Origin: Ferdinandcohnia sp036962685 | GTDB taxonomy: Bacteria; Bacillota; Bacilli; Bacillales; Bacillaceae_L | Assembly: GCF_036962685.1 (NCBI RefSeq) | Contig: NZ_JBALOP010000063.1 | Coordinates: 7,736-71,735 of the forward strand | Length of the DNA stretch: 64,000 nucleotides | Reading direction: 5' to 3' | Shown: positions 1 to 8,435 of the stretch, in pieces | Numbering within the stretch: the stretch's first letter is position 1 | Layout: the number at the start of each line of letters is the position of its first letter | Made by a program: the position numbers and the translations under genes | The notes under the pieces: generated by a model | What the model saw: only the letters and a program-made list of their open reading frames with translations | What the model was told of the DNA's origin: nothing | The model's database searches: none

Positions 1-1
1 T

Positions 2-166
2 TTTCCGCTTGTACCTTATGATGTAGAATTAGTGGAAAAAAGAAATTATGAAGAGTGGTTTACTTCTTTAAGGAAAATGAGTTCTCCATTAAAACATATG
101 CAATTAAAAGCAGGCAATGCTCTACTGCAATACTGTCAGACAGTTTGTGTGCGTAGAATGGATTAG
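2..166 (+). CDS. C-terminal fragment of an unidentified protein (cut by window edge)
   Basis: An open frame enters from the left edge and runs 54 codons to a TAG at 164-166. The translation (FPLVPYDVELVEKRNYEEWF..., ending in VCVRRMD) is hydrophilic and has no recognisable motif. It points the same way as the lipid kinase gene downstream, with a gap of about 120 bp. I do not recognise the family. It is probably real because the frame is open from the first base and the residue composition is protein-like, but without the N-terminal part no function can be given. Confidence 0.5.
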   Translation, partial: FPLVPYDVELVEKRNYEEWFTSLRKMSSPLKHMQLKAGNALLQYCQTVCVRRMD

Positions 167-183
167 GATGCATAAGCATCCTC

Positions 184-222
184 GTGTCTAGTTCCAGGAG
201 CATGCCACTTTTCTTTGTATTG
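184..222 (+). repeat. Possible remnant of repeat family A
   Basis: The sequence GTCTAGTTCCAGG followed shortly by CTTTTCT resembles the two ends of family A (see 1366-1492) with the middle deleted. Too short to be sure. Confidence 0.3.
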
Positions 223-284
223 CCTTCTTTTCAATTATAAAATACTATTAAAGCATGAATGTCGTATCGTCTAGAGGAAAAACT

Positions 285-1220
285 ATGAAACTATTAATTT
301 TTATTGTGAATCAAAAGGCTGGAAATGGAAAGGGATTAAAGGTTTGGAACAAGCTCAAGCGAGAGCTTGAACGGAAAAAAGTCTATTACCGTTCATTCTT
401 TACAAAATACCCAAATCATGCGCAGGAATTGGCACGGCAAATAGGCTCTATGTTTGAAGACAAGGTCGAGGCCGTTATCGCTGTTGGCGGGGATGGAACG
501 ATTAATGAGGTAGTGGGTGGCATGGTGTATTACCCCGAGATAAAAGTGGGCTTTATCCCTGCTGGGTCTGGAAATGATTTTTCAAGAGGATTTAATGTTC
601 CCAAGTCACCACTAGCCGCACTTACCTTTATACTTCGTAACAAGGCAAGTAAGGGAAAATGGTTTGATATCGGAAAATGCAAGATTCGAGGAAAATCAAC
701 TAGTTCTTATTTTGTGAGTAGCTTAGGTACTGGCTTTGATGCAGCAGTTTCGAAGTTAACAAATGAATCGAAAATGAAAAAGTATTTAAATAAAATTCAT
801 TTGGGGTCTTTAGCCTATGTTGGAGCCCTTATTCGCCTTCTTTTTTCCTACCGGCTTACGGATGTTTCGTTACATGTAGATGGAAAAGATTTTAAATATG
901 AGAATGTTTGGTTTGTAACAGTATCAAATCAGCCATTTTATGGTGGGGGTATGAAAATTGCCCCAAAAGCTAAACCAATGGATGGTTTCTTTGATGTTAT
1001 TGTCGTTCATAATCTTTCAAGAATAAAGCTCTTATTGGTTTTTGTCACTGTGTTCTTTGGGGCTCATACAAGGTTTAAAGAAATAGCTCAACATCGAGGA
1101 ATAAATATCAAGGTAGAATCGGATGAGAAAATGCTAGTGCATGCAGATGGTGAATTAATTGGACAACTCCCTGTACAGGTGGAAGTCCAACATCGAAAAC
1201 TTCCTTTTTTAGTCAAATAA
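285..1220 (+). CDS. ytlR: Diacylglycerol kinase-family lipid kinase (YtlR-like)
   Basis: A 311-residue soluble protein of the DAGK catalytic-domain family, which phosphorylates diacylglycerol or related lipids using ATP. Visible motifs are the N-terminal IVNQKAGNGKG (residues about 7-17), the nucleotide-binding GGDGTINE (68-75) and PAGSGNDFSR (92-101), all diagnostic of the family. Length is normal. An in-frame ATG exists 30 nt upstream (255), but AGAGGAAAA sits just before the ATG at 285 and the protein then starts MKLLIFIVNQ, as in relatives. In B. subtilis ytlR occupies the same position before ytmP. The physiological substrate is not proven; it could act on other lipids or sphingoid-like substrates. 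Confidence 0.85.
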   Translation: MKLLIFIVNQKAGNGKGLKVWNKLKRELERKKVYYRSFFTKYPNHAQELARQIGSMFEDKVEAVIAVGGDGTINEVVGGMVYYPEIKVGFIPAGSGNDFSRGFNVPKSPLAALTFILRNKASKGKWFDIGKCKIRGKSTSSYFVSSLGTGFDAAVSKLTNESKMKKYLNKIHLGSLAYVGALIRLLFSYRLTDVSLHVDGKDFKYENVWFVTVSNQPFYGGGMKIAPKAKPMDGFFDVIVVHNLSRIKLLLVFVTVFFGAHTRFKEIAQHRGINIKVESDEKMLVHADGELIGQLPVQVEVQHRKLPFLVK

Positions 1221-1320
1221 GACTAATCGGTATCATTTACCAGTGTTGTTTTTCCTATTTATCCTAGCTAAATTGTTACTTTTTCTTGACTTTAATTGTA
1301 TTTGAACGCTAAAATTTAGT

Positions 1321-1363
1321 AAGATAGCTATTGTTATATAGATCATCAATAGCTGTCTTTTTT
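1321..1363 (+). terminator. Intrinsic terminator after ytlR
   Basis: A 13-bp stem (AAGATAGCTATTG / CAATAGCTGTCTT, one G-U pair) with a 13-nt loop is followed by a run of T. It lies 100 bp after the stop codon. Confidence 0.75.
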
Positions 1364-1365
1364 AA

Positions 1366-1492
1366 TGTCTAGCTTCAGGCGCCATCGGTTCTCTGGTCTA
1401 AGTCAATCGCTTCGGAAGGTAAGTGCTCCTTCTGTCAGCGCTCGTCTTATGCTTGTCACCTAAGGCTGCGCGCCTTGCGCTTTTCTATTTAT
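1366..1492 (+). repeat. Repeat family A, copy 1
   Basis: About 127 bp that starts TGTCTAGCTTCAGGCGCC and ends CTTTTCTATTTAT. It is closely matched by 20372-20501 and, inverted, by 15401-15510 and 58272-58396; partial or diverged copies are at 49393-49658 and 62130-62169. It fills the gap between the ytlR terminator and ytmP and contains no gene. Confidence 0.85.
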
Positions 1493-1509
1493 AATTATTA
1501 GGAAATGTT

Positions 1510-2307
1510 GTGTTGAAATTGGAGATAAACTGGCTTACATACGTATTAGGCAACGAGTGGGAATTCTCCCCAGCGGGTGGTGCAACGGGAGACGCGTATT
1601 TTGCCCAATTAAAAGATAAAAAAATATTTCTAAAAAGAAATTCATCCCCTTTCCTGGCCGTTCTATCTGCAGAGGGTATTGTCCCAAAGTTAATATGGAC
1701 AAAACGCTTGGAAAATGGTGATGTTGTGACTGCACAACAGTGGCTAAGTGGTAGAGAACTAAAGCCAGTTGACATGATTGGTGGAAATGTAGCAGGCTTA
1801 CTAAAAAAAATTCACAAGTCGGATGAACTTTTAGAAATGCTAAGACGTATAGGAAAGAAGCCTATCGAAGCTAAGGATGTGCTACAAGATGTTGTAAGCA
1901 AATTACATCCTGATTTACTTGAAATTGATATTGTGAACAAAGCTATCCATTTCTTAGAGCAAGAACAAGATAATGTTAAAACGAACCAAAACGTCGTTTG
2001 CCATTCAGATGTCAATCATAATAATTGGTTATTATCAGATGATAATGAACTCTACTTAATTGATTGGGATGGAGCGATGATTGCGGATCCTGCCGTAGAT
2101 ATTGGTATGCTTTTACATTGGTATATAAAAAAAGAAGACTGGCCAAATTGGATCAGTCTTTACGGAATGGAATTAACGGATCATTTACTTCTCCGTATGA
2201 AATGGTATGTGGTTGCCCAATCACTAAATCTCTTAGGATGGTATCAGCTTAAAAAGAAGGATAAAGAAGTTCTTCATTGGCTGCAATATTTAGAAAAGTT
2301 ACTATGA
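1510..2307 (+). CDS. ytmP: Aminoglycoside phosphotransferase/choline kinase-family protein YtmP
   Basis: A 265-residue protein-kinase-like fold enzyme. The catalytic loop HSDVNHNN (residues 165-172) fits the HxDxxxxN motif of small-molecule kinases, and LIDWDGA (about 183-189) supplies the metal-binding Asp. The N-terminal glycine-rich segment PAGGATGDAY serves as the phosphate loop. It starts with GTG at 1510, 6 nt after TAGGA; TTG at 1513 is an alternative. The family includes antibiotic and choline kinases, but the conserved chromosomal position next to trmB in Bacillus argues for a housekeeping substrate that is not known to me. The last 6 bp overlap the convergent ytzH. Confidence 0.8.
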   Translation: MLKLEINWLTYVLGNEWEFSPAGGATGDAYFAQLKDKKIFLKRNSSPFLAVLSAEGIVPKLIWTKRLENGDVVTAQQWLSGRELKPVDMIGGNVAGLLKKIHKSDELLEMLRRIGKKPIEAKDVLQDVVSKLHPDLLEIDIVNKAIHFLEQEQDNVKTNQNVVCHSDVNHNNWLLSDDNELYLIDWDGAMIADPAVDIGMLLHWYIKKEDWPNWISLYGMELTDHLLLRMKWYVVAQSLNLLGWYQLKKKDKEVLHWLQYLEKLL

Positions 2308-2580
2308 GTATTGGTCAATATCGGATATCCACTGACTGATTTGATTTTGATGAGATTCAATATGGTTATCAAGATGCTGGGTATATTGACCTTGCTGACT
2401 ATACGAATAGACGTCAGTTAAAACTTGTTTTACACTCTGGTCAATATTCGGATTTGCAATTAGTGATTGAATTAATCTTCCTAATTGTTCACATTCAGAA
2501 ACTGTACCACAGCAATCCATTTGATGATTGGATAATATATCTTTTAAAATATCCATTTGGTGTGTATGATCTAGAGGCAT
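2302..2580 (-). CDS. ytzH: YtzH-like small conserved protein
   Basis: A 92-residue acidic protein that matches the Bacillus YtzH family in length and in the conserved block DCCGTVSECEQLGRLI (residues about 22-37). No membrane segment or enzyme motif is visible, and its function is unknown. The ATG at 2580 is preferred because AAGGAAG lies 9 nt upstream; an in-frame GTG at 2589 would sit on top of that site. It converges on ytmP with a 6-bp overlap of the coding ends and is divergent from trmB. Confidence 0.75.
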   Translation of the reverse strand: MPLDHTHQMDILKDILSNHQMDCCGTVSECEQLGRLIQSLIANPNIDQSVKQVLTDVYSYSQQGQYTQHLDNHIESHQNQISQWISDIDQYS

Positions 2581-2657
2581 TACAAACACTTCCTTTTTGA
2601 TGTTGTCTATATACTACATTTCCATGAAACGCTTCTTTTTATACGGTGTAAAACTGG

Positions 2658-2686
2658 AAACTCACCCATCGGTGGGTTTCTTTTTT
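2658..2686 (+). terminator. Terminator-like hairpin in the ytzH-trmB divergent gap
   Basis: AACTCACC-CATC-GGTGGGTT followed by TTCTTTTTTT is a typical intrinsic terminator on the plus strand. No plus-strand gene ends upstream of it (ytmP ends 350 bp away, behind ytzH), so it may be a leader attenuator for trmB or may stop read-through from ytmP. Confidence 0.6.
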
Positions 2687-2772
2687 GGAGGCAAAAATTA
2701 TAAAAGAGCCTTGCACGAATGGTAGGGACATGTTATTCTTTTGTGCGATATAACTTAAATGAGGTGGCAATC

Positions 2773-3417
2773 ATGCGTTTACGCAATAAACCGTGGGCAA
2801 AGGAAAAATTAGCGTCATACCCACATTACGTAATCGAAAATCCAGTTGAACATAAAGGGAACTGGAATCAAATTTTTGGAAATGATAATCCGATTCATAT
2901 AGAAGTAGGTACTGGAAAAGGCAGATTTGTTACGGAAATGGCAAAAGCACATCCTGATATCAACTATATCGGGATAGAAGTATATGAAAGTGTGATTGTC
3001 TCGGCTTTAGACCTTGTCATTGAGGCAGACATTCCGAATATCAAATTATTAAATCAAAATGCAGTTAACCTTAGGGACTTTTTTGAAAAAGATGAAATAG
3101 ACCGCGTTTATCTTAATTTTAGTGATCCTTGGCCAAAGTCACGTCATGATAAACGTCGCTTAACCTACAAAACATTTCTAAAAATGTATGAGGATATTCT
3201 AGTTGATGAGGGGGAAATCCATTTTAAAACAGATAATCGAGGGTTATTTGAATTTTCGCTTAAAAGTTTTTCGGAATATGGTCTCCTTTTAACTTTTGTA
3301 AGTCTTGATTTGCATAAATCTGATTTTGAAGGAAATATCATGACAGAGTACGAAGAAAAGTTTTCAGAGATGGGACATCCCATTTATCGCTCTGAAGTTC
3401 GATATCAAAATAAATAG
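2773..3417 (+). CDS. trmB: tRNA (guanine-N7)-methyltransferase TrmB
   Basis: A 214-residue Rossmann-fold methyltransferase that forms m7G at position 46 of tRNAs using S-adenosylmethionine. Visible signatures are the SAM loop EVGTGKG (residues 44-50), the acidic IEVYE after strand 2, and the family hallmark NFSDPWPKSRHDKRRL (115-130). The ATG at 2773 follows GAGGTGG at a 6-nt spacing; upstream in-frame codons (from 2719) are not preceded by a site. The position between ytzH and ytnP is as in B. subtilis. Confidence 0.93.
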   Translation: MRLRNKPWAKEKLASYPHYVIENPVEHKGNWNQIFGNDNPIHIEVGTGKGRFVTEMAKAHPDINYIGIEVYESVIVSALDLVIEADIPNIKLLNQNAVNLRDFFEKDEIDRVYLNFSDPWPKSRHDKRRLTYKTFLKMYEDILVDEGEIHFKTDNRGLFEFSLKSFSEYGLLLTFVSLDLHKSDFEGNIMTEYEEKFSEMGHPIYRSEVRYQNK

Positions 3418-3428
3418 CCTTCACTTAT

Positions 3429-3459
3429 CCCATGAACCATTCGGTTTATGGGTTTTTTT
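3429..3459 (+). terminator. Intrinsic terminator after trmB
   Basis: CCCATGAACC-ATT-CGGTTTATGGG followed by seven T; 11 bp after the stop codon. Confidence 0.8.
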
Positions 3460-3531
3460 ATTAAAAGGCGAGCCGAAATTCGCAGAATAATGATAAAATG
3501 AAGGCATCATGCCTAGAGGGGTGGGGAAAGA

Positions 3532-4377
3532 ATGGAGCAGCTGGTAATTGGTGATATTACACTTACTTGGCTTAATGGCGGAGTCACAAATTTAGATGGA
3601 GGGGCTATGTTTGGCGTTGTCCCTAAACCATTATGGTCAAGAAAGTATCCACATAATGAAAAAAATCAAATTGAGCTTCGAACAGATCCAATTCTTGTTA
3701 AAGCAGGTACAAAGAATATTTTAATCGAATCTGGAATTGGCAATGGAAAACTAACAGATAAACTGAAACGAAATTTTGGCGTTTTTGAGGAATCTTCAAT
3801 TGATCGATCATTAGCAGAACTAGGACTTACAACGCGCGATATTGATATCGTCTTAATGACCCATCTTCATTTTGATCATGCTTGTGGTCTTACAAAATGG
3901 GAACACGATAAATTGGTTCCTACATTTGAGAACGCTGTCATTTATGCTTCTAGCGTAGAATGGGAAGAAATGCGAAATCCAAATATCCGTTCAAAAGCGA
4001 CATATTGGAAGGAGAATTGGGAAGCAATTGAACATCAAGTGAAAATATTTACTGAGAAGCTTGAAGTTATCGAAGGAATTACAATGGTACATACAGGTGG
4101 TCATAGTGATGGTCATTCCATCATCTTATTTGAAAGCCAAAAGAAAAAAGCGATTCATATGGCTGATATTATGCCAACTCATGCACATCAAAATGTGTTA
4201 TGGGTAATGGCATATGATGATTATCCAATGAAATCAATTGAGCAAAAACAAAAATGGATGGGTGAGGGGCTCGAACAAGAAGCATGGTATGTTTTTTATC
4301 ATGATGCTTATTATCGGGCAATAAAATGGAATCAAGCAGGAGAAGTGATTGATTCCTTGAAAAAAGTTCGGAAATAA
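3532..4377 (+). CDS. ytnP: Metallo-beta-lactamase-fold lactonase YtnP
   Basis: A 281-residue MBL-fold hydrolase. The zinc-binding HLHFDH motif is at residues 111-116, with further ligands in HTGGHSDGH (about 187-195) and MADIMPTHAH. Position, length and motifs match B. subtilis YtnP, which is known to hydrolyse N-acyl-homoserine lactones and act in quorum quenching. The start follows GAGGGGTGGGGA. It is monocistronic, between the trmB terminator and convergent ytzB. The native substrate in this organism is inferred from the family only. Confidence 0.85.
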   Translation: MEQLVIGDITLTWLNGGVTNLDGGAMFGVVPKPLWSRKYPHNEKNQIELRTDPILVKAGTKNILIESGIGNGKLTDKLKRNFGVFEESSIDRSLAELGLTTRDIDIVLMTHLHFDHACGLTKWEHDKLVPTFENAVIYASSVEWEEMRNPNIRSKATYWKENWEAIEHQVKIFTEKLEVIEGITMVHTGGHSDGHSIILFESQKKKAIHMADIMPTHAHQNVLWVMAYDDYPMKSIEQKQKWMGEGLEQEAWYVFYHDAYYRAIKWNQAGEVIDSLKKVRK

Positions 4378-4411
4378 AAAAAGGCTTATAGGATTGTCGT
4401 CCTATAAGCTA
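4376..4411 (-). terminator. Intrinsic terminator of ytzB
   Basis: A 10-bp stem, GCTTATAGGA/TCCTATAAGC; on the minus strand it is followed by CCTTTTTTAT. It overlaps the ends of both ytzB and ytnP. Confidence 0.75.
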
Positions 4412-4720
4412 CAAAGGATTCACCTCTAAAATGGAACCTGTTTTGGCATCCATAACGAATTCATATTGGTGGCTTTCTTGATCAATTTTACGGGAAATGC
4501 CACCTTTGTACACTTGATACCGAATGCCTGACTTCGAGTAATCTTCGGGATTCATTTGAATCCAGGACCCTTCAATGGGGCCATTTTGTTTGAAGGCTTC
4601 TTTTGCTAATTTTAAGGCCCTATCACCGGGGATCGTGGAGTCACTTAGTGCTTCCTTCAAAAGGAGAGCACTTGCAAAACCGACGCCAAAGCCAAGTAAA
4701 AATTTATTCCAGCTCATCAT
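4409..4720 (-). CDS. ytzB: YtzB-like small PepSY-domain protein
   Basis: A 103-residue protein with an N-terminal hydrophobic segment (WNKFLLGFGVGFASALLL, residues 4-21) that looks like an uncleaved membrane anchor, followed by a single PepSY-type domain (the motif YEFVMDAKTGSILEVNP near the end is typical). PepSY domains often modulate peptidases; none is fused here. Two adjacent ATGs (4720 and 4717) follow TAGGAGGG, and either could be used. It is convergent with ytnP and divergent from the aminopeptidase ytoP. Confidence 0.8.
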   Translation of the reverse strand: MMSWNKFLLGFGVGFASALLLKEALSDSTIPGDRALKLAKEAFKQNGPIEGSWIQMNPEDYSKSGIRYQVYKGGISRKIDQESHQYEFVMDAKTGSILEVNPL

Positions 4721-4879
4721 GTCCCTCCTAACCGACTTAATCCATACTACAAGTATACCTGATTTTTTAAAATTCGCTATGTTAGCTATGGTAACAAAAA
4801 AACAATTTCGATATACTAAATAATGTACATATATAGTATTAAAAAAACGGCACGTTTATAACTTGGAAGGAGAATGAAA

Positions 4880-5953
4880 TTGAAACAAGATACACTAGAG
4901 CTTTTTAAAACGTTAACCGAGCTTCCTGGAGCTTCAGGAAACGAACACCAGGTAAGAAAGTTTATGCGCTCCCAGCTAGAAAAATACTCAGATGAGGTTG
5001 TACAAGATCGATTAGGTAGTATTTTTGGAGTACGTCGCGGTGAAGCGAATGGTCCAACAGTCATGGTCGCAGGCCATATGGACGAAGTTGGATTCATGAT
5101 CACTTCAATCACAGAAAATGGCATGCTTCGTTTCCAAACACTAGGCGGCTGGTGGAGCCAGGTGCTATTAGCACAACGAGTTCAAATTATTACAGATAAT
5201 GGCCCTGTTATCGGGGTAATTGGATCAATTCCGCCACATCTCTTGGAAGAGAGTCAACGAAATAAACCAATGGATATTAAGAATATGTTAATTGATATTG
5301 GTGCTGATGATCGTGAAGATGCGATTCGGATTGGCATTAAGCCTGGTCAACAAGTTGTTCCGATTTGTCCATTTACACCAATGGCCAATGAAAAGAAAAT
5401 TTTAGCAAAAGCATGGGATAACCGGTATGGCTGTGGTTTATCCATTGAATTGTTAAAGGAACTTCAAGGAGTCGAGCTACCGAATACCCTTTATTCTGGA
5501 GCAACTGTACAAGAAGAGGTTGGTTTAAGAGGAGCAAGAACTTCTGCAGCCATGATAAAACCGGATATTTTCTATGCGCTTGATGCAAGTCCGGCAAATG
5601 ATATGTCAGGAGATAAAAATGCATTTGGTAAACTTGGAAACGGCGCTTTACTTCGTATTTTTGACCGTTCGATGATTACGCATCGTGGCATGCGTGAATT
5701 TATTTTGGATACAGCAGAATCAAATAACATTAAGTATCAATACTTTATTTCTCAAGGTGGAACAGATGCGGGTCAAGTTCATCTTTCAAATGAAGGTGTG
5801 CCATCAGCAGTTATTGGTATTTGTTCACGTTATATCCATACACATGCTTCAATTATTCATGTGGACGACTATGCAGCTGCAAAAGAATTACTTGTTACTC
5901 TAGTTAAGTCATCTGACCGTACAACTGTGGATACCATTCGTCAAAATGGATAA
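4880..5953 (+). CDS. ytoP: M42-family glutamyl aminopeptidase/endoglucanase-like peptidase YtoP
   Basis: About 357 residues, a cytosolic M42 peptidase that removes N-terminal residues from peptides and probably forms a large oligomer as relatives do. Metal and catalytic motifs are visible: AGHMDEVGFM, AWDNRYGCG, TVQEEVGLRGA, DASPANDMSG and a C-terminal histidine in SRYIHTHAS. The start needs care: AAGGAG (4867-4872) touches the ATG at 4874, whereas TTG at 4880 has an ideal 7-nt spacing, so TTG is chosen and ATG 4874 is the alternative. Confidence 0.85.
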   Translation: MKQDTLELFKTLTELPGASGNEHQVRKFMRSQLEKYSDEVVQDRLGSIFGVRRGEANGPTVMVAGHMDEVGFMITSITENGMLRFQTLGGWWSQVLLAQRVQIITDNGPVIGVIGSIPPHLLEESQRNKPMDIKNMLIDIGADDREDAIRIGIKPGQQVVPICPFTPMANEKKILAKAWDNRYGCGLSIELLKELQGVELPNTLYSGATVQEEVGLRGARTSAAMIKPDIFYALDASPANDMSGDKNAFGKLGNGALLRIFDRSMITHRGMREFILDTAESNNIKYQYFISQGGTDAGQVHLSNEGVPSAVIGICSRYIHTHASIIHVDDYAAAKELLVTLVKSSDRTTVDTIRQNG

Positions 5954-5973
5954 AATTAAGTAAACAATTAATG

Positions 5974-6001
5974 TGCTCGGCATCTGCCGAGCATTCATTT
6001 T
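5974..6001 (+). terminator. Intrinsic terminator after ytoP
   Basis: TGCTCGGCA-TC-TGCCGAGCA followed by TTCATTTT. Confidence 0.8.
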
Positions 6002-6019
6002 GGTAATGAGGTGGTTTAC

Positions 6020-6535
6020 ATGTTACAAGTTGCAATTGGAACGAAAAATCCTGCGAAAGTAGATGCAATTAAGAATGGATTTGATGGTATTGAAGCAAAC
6101 TTTTTGTCTTCATCCGTATCTTCAGGCGTAGCTGCCCAGCCATTTTCAGATGAGGAGACCATTCAAGGTGCAATTAATCGCGCTAAATCAGCTCTCGAGC
6201 ATGTTGGTGCTGACCTTGGAATTGGACTAGAGGGTGGCGTTGTTGAAACTGAATTTGGGATGTTTCTATGTAATTGGGGCGCTATTATTGACAAAAATAA
6301 TGAACCGATCATTGCAGGTGGAGCGAGAATCCTCCTCCCAGATGAGATAGCCAGGGAATTAAGAAAGGGTATCGAGCTCGGGGATGTTATGGAGGATTTC
6401 ACAAAACAAAAAGACATTCGAAAGGCTGAAGGTGCAATTGGCATCTTCACGAATCATTATGTTAATCGAAATGACATGTTTACCCATGTTGTAAAACTCC
6501 TAGTGGGTCAATATACATACAAGAAAAATGCGTAA
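6020..6535 (+). CDS. DUF84-family inosine/xanthosine triphosphatase
   Basis: A 171-residue protein of the YjjX/DUF84 family, known in E. coli to hydrolyse non-canonical ITP and XTP. The N-terminal VAIGTKNPAKVDAIK and the central LGIGLEGGVVE are characteristic, the latter contributing metal-binding acidic residues. The ATG at 6020 is used because GAGGTGG (6008-6014) lies just before it; GTG 6011 is inside that site. It follows the ytoP terminator by 20 bp, so it either has its own weak promoter or depends on read-through. House-cleaning of damaged nucleotides is the likely role. Confidence 0.8.
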   Translation: MLQVAIGTKNPAKVDAIKNGFDGIEANFLSSSVSSGVAAQPFSDEETIQGAINRAKSALEHVGADLGIGLEGGVVETEFGMFLCNWGAIIDKNNEPIIAGGARILLPDEIARELRKGIELGDVMEDFTKQKDIRKAEGAIGIFTNHYVNRNDMFTHVVKLLVGQYTYKKNA

Positions 6536-6672
6536 GTATTCCTAGAATTAAAATGGTACTTATTTCTTATTGATAAAAATTTAAAAATTAGTCTTGCAAC
6601 CTAGAATTTAATAGGTTTATTATAGAAAATAGAGAAATAAGGTAAGTCTACCTATTTAAGGGGTGAGAGAAA

Positions 6673-7170
6673 ATGAAACTGGGGAAGGTCCTTTTTCTAA
6701 CCTTACTAATGATAGTAGGACTTTTGTCAGGTTGTTCATCAGTAGAAGATGAATCTAAGGAAACGGTTACATCTGTCGAAACTGCTTTTAACGCCCAACC
6801 TGAAAAAGCAAATAGTGAAAATGGAGAAGTATCCTTTTATCTACCATCAACTATGAAGATAGAAAAGAAGGATAAAAATAACGTAATCCTTCAAAAAGAT
6901 AATCAAACCTTTATTTTATTTATCAATCCAATTGAAGAACGGACCAGTGATGTCCTATATAAGGAAATCGTTGCCAAGGAATTTGCAGTCGACAAAACTT
7001 ATACAGGCAATGAGCGATATGGATATGTTAAAGCATTTGAAACTAAGGACAAGCTTTACCTTGTAACTGTAGGAATTGGCGGTATAAAAATGACAACAGA
7101 GGTGAAGCTTGGCGATATGTCGGAGAATGCTTCGGAAATGATGAAAATCGTTTCATCCGTTCAATACTAA
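6673..7170 (+). CDS. Putative lipoprotein, function unknown
   Basis: A 165-residue protein with a clear lipoprotein signal peptide: basic MKLGK, a hydrophobic stretch and the lipobox LLSGC (Cys at about 21), so the mature protein should be lipid-anchored on the outer face of the membrane. The rest is Lys/Glu-rich and ends in alternating beta-like segments (VTSVETAF..., YLVTVGIGGIKMTTEVKL). No enzyme motif was recognised. AAGGGGTGAG precedes the ATG. It is flanked by a 137-bp gap upstream and a terminator downstream, so it is probably monocistronic. Confidence 0.75.
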   Translation: MKLGKVLFLTLLMIVGLLSGCSSVEDESKETVTSVETAFNAQPEKANSENGEVSFYLPSTMKIEKKDKNNVILQKDNQTFILFINPIEERTSDVLYKEIVAKEFAVDKTYTGNERYGYVKAFETKDKLYLVTVGIGGIKMTTEVKLGDMSENASEMMKIVSSVQY

Positions 7171-7180
7171 ATCTAAGGTT

Positions 7181-7208
7181 AAAGCCCCGCGACTCGTTAG
7201 GGGCTTTT
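7181..7208 (+). terminator. Intrinsic terminator after the lipoprotein gene
   Basis: AAAGCCCC / GGGGCTTTT with an 11-nt loop, then TATTTGTTTTT. Confidence 0.75.
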
Positions 7209-7268
7209 ATTTGTTTTTAGTAAAAGAATATATGATAATAAGTGCATACAGATTTGGAGGTTATGAAC

Positions 7269-7583
7269 ATGAAGAAACTTGAACATATAGATCAATATCA
7301 AGAGATTATCCAAAACGGAAAGAACATTCTAATGTTTTCAGCAGATTGGTGTCCAGACTGCCGTTTTATCGACCCATTTTTACCTGAAATTGAAAGTACC
7401 TTTTCTGACTATACATTTTACTATGTAGATCGTGATGAATTTATCGATTTATGTGCGACTTTAAATGTGTTTGGTATCCCTAGCTTTGTAGCATATGAGG
7501 ATGGAAAAGAAACTGGTCGATTTGTGAGTAAAGACCGTAAAACGAAGGAAGAAATTGAACAATTCATTAATGAGCTCTCTTAA
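7269..7583 (+). CDS. ytpP: Thioredoxin-like protein YtpP
   Basis: A 104-residue thioredoxin fold with the redox motif WCPDC (Cys28 and Cys31) and the cis-proline loop GIPSF. CPDC differs from the CGPC of thioredoxin 1, as in B. subtilis YtpP, and suggests a different redox potential or partner. GGAGG at 7256-7260 stands 8 nt before ATG 7269; ATG 7263 is too close and 7242 has no site. It is followed 29 bp later by ytpQ, so the two are probably co-transcribed. Confidence 0.88.
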   Translation: MKKLEHIDQYQEIIQNGKNILMFSADWCPDCRFIDPFLPEIESTFSDYTFYYVDRDEFIDLCATLNVFGIPSFVAYEDGKETGRFVSKDRKTKEEIEQFINELS

Positions 7584-7612
7584 GAACATTGAAAAGAGAG
7601 GAGAGTGATACA

Positions 7613-8434
7613 ATGGACTCGAAAAATTATAGGAAAATGGACTCAAAAAAATTAAAGAAAATCATTCAAGATAAACTTGCAGATCATAACTGGCATTTTG
7701 CCTTTGATCCTAAAAAGGATACGTTGCGGATTGAGGACAAGGAAACGAAAAAAGGAATGACGGTGACGCTGCCTGGAATTGTAGCGAAATATCAAGAAGA
7801 AGGCCCAGCAAGTGTTGATGAAGTCATTTATTATATTGAAGAATCGTTAATGGTAATGAATAGTGAGCTTGTGCTTGAAGGAAAAGAAAAAAATATTTTT
7901 CCGGTTATTCGTTCAACCTCGTTCCCAACTCAATCTAATGATGGGGAAGATTTAGTGTACGATGAGCATACTGCAGAAACAAGAATTTATTATGCACTTG
8001 ATCTTGGAAAAACATACCGTTTGATTGATCAGAGGTTGCTAAAAAAGGAAAATTGGAAGTTTGAACGGATTCGTGAAATTGCAAGGTTCAATCTTCGTTC
8101 ATTAGATGTTTCGTACAAAACGGATGAGGTTGCAGGAAATACCTTTTATTTTATTAATAAAAATGATGGGTATGATGCCAGCCGTATTTTGAATGATGCA
8201 TTTTTACAAAAAATGAGCCAGCAAATAAAAGGAACGATGGCAGTCGCTGTGCCACATCAGGATGTTTTGATAATAGTTGATGTACAAAATGAAACGGGGT
8301 ATGACATTCTTGCACAGATGACTATGAGCTTTTTTGCAAGTGGACGTGTTCCGATTACGGCGCTCTCATTTCTATATGATGATGGTGAGCTTGAGCCGAT
8401 TTTTATCCTTGGGAAAAATCGACCAAGAAGATAA
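7613..8434 (+). CDS. ytpQ: YtpQ, DUF1444-family protein
   Basis: A 273-residue soluble protein of the DUF1444 family, found throughout Bacillaceae beside ytpP. The sequence has the typical central LVYDEHTAETRIYYALDLG and C-terminal DDGELEPIFILGK. No catalytic motif is evident and the function is unknown. GAGAGGAG lies 7 nt before ATG 7613; TTG at 7589 is in frame but lacks a site. The stop codon is followed at once by repeat family D and then by a terminator (8570-8599). In B. subtilis the next gene is ytpR; it is absent here. Confidence 0.82.
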   Translation: MDSKNYRKMDSKKLKKIIQDKLADHNWHFAFDPKKDTLRIEDKETKKGMTVTLPGIVAKYQEEGPASVDEVIYYIEESLMVMNSELVLEGKEKNIFPVIRSTSFPTQSNDGEDLVYDEHTAETRIYYALDLGKTYRLIDQRLLKKENWKFERIREIARFNLRSLDVSYKTDEVAGNTFYFINKNDGYDASRILNDAFLQKMSQQIKGTMAVAVPHQDVLIIVDVQNETGYDILAQMTMSFFASGRVPITALSFLYDDGELEPIFILGKNRPRR

Positions 8435-8435
8435 T

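Noticed and set aside
1490..1495. TATAAT just before ytmP
   Set aside because: It is the conserved end of repeat family A and only 15 nt from the start codon, too close to leave a ribosome binding site in the transcript.
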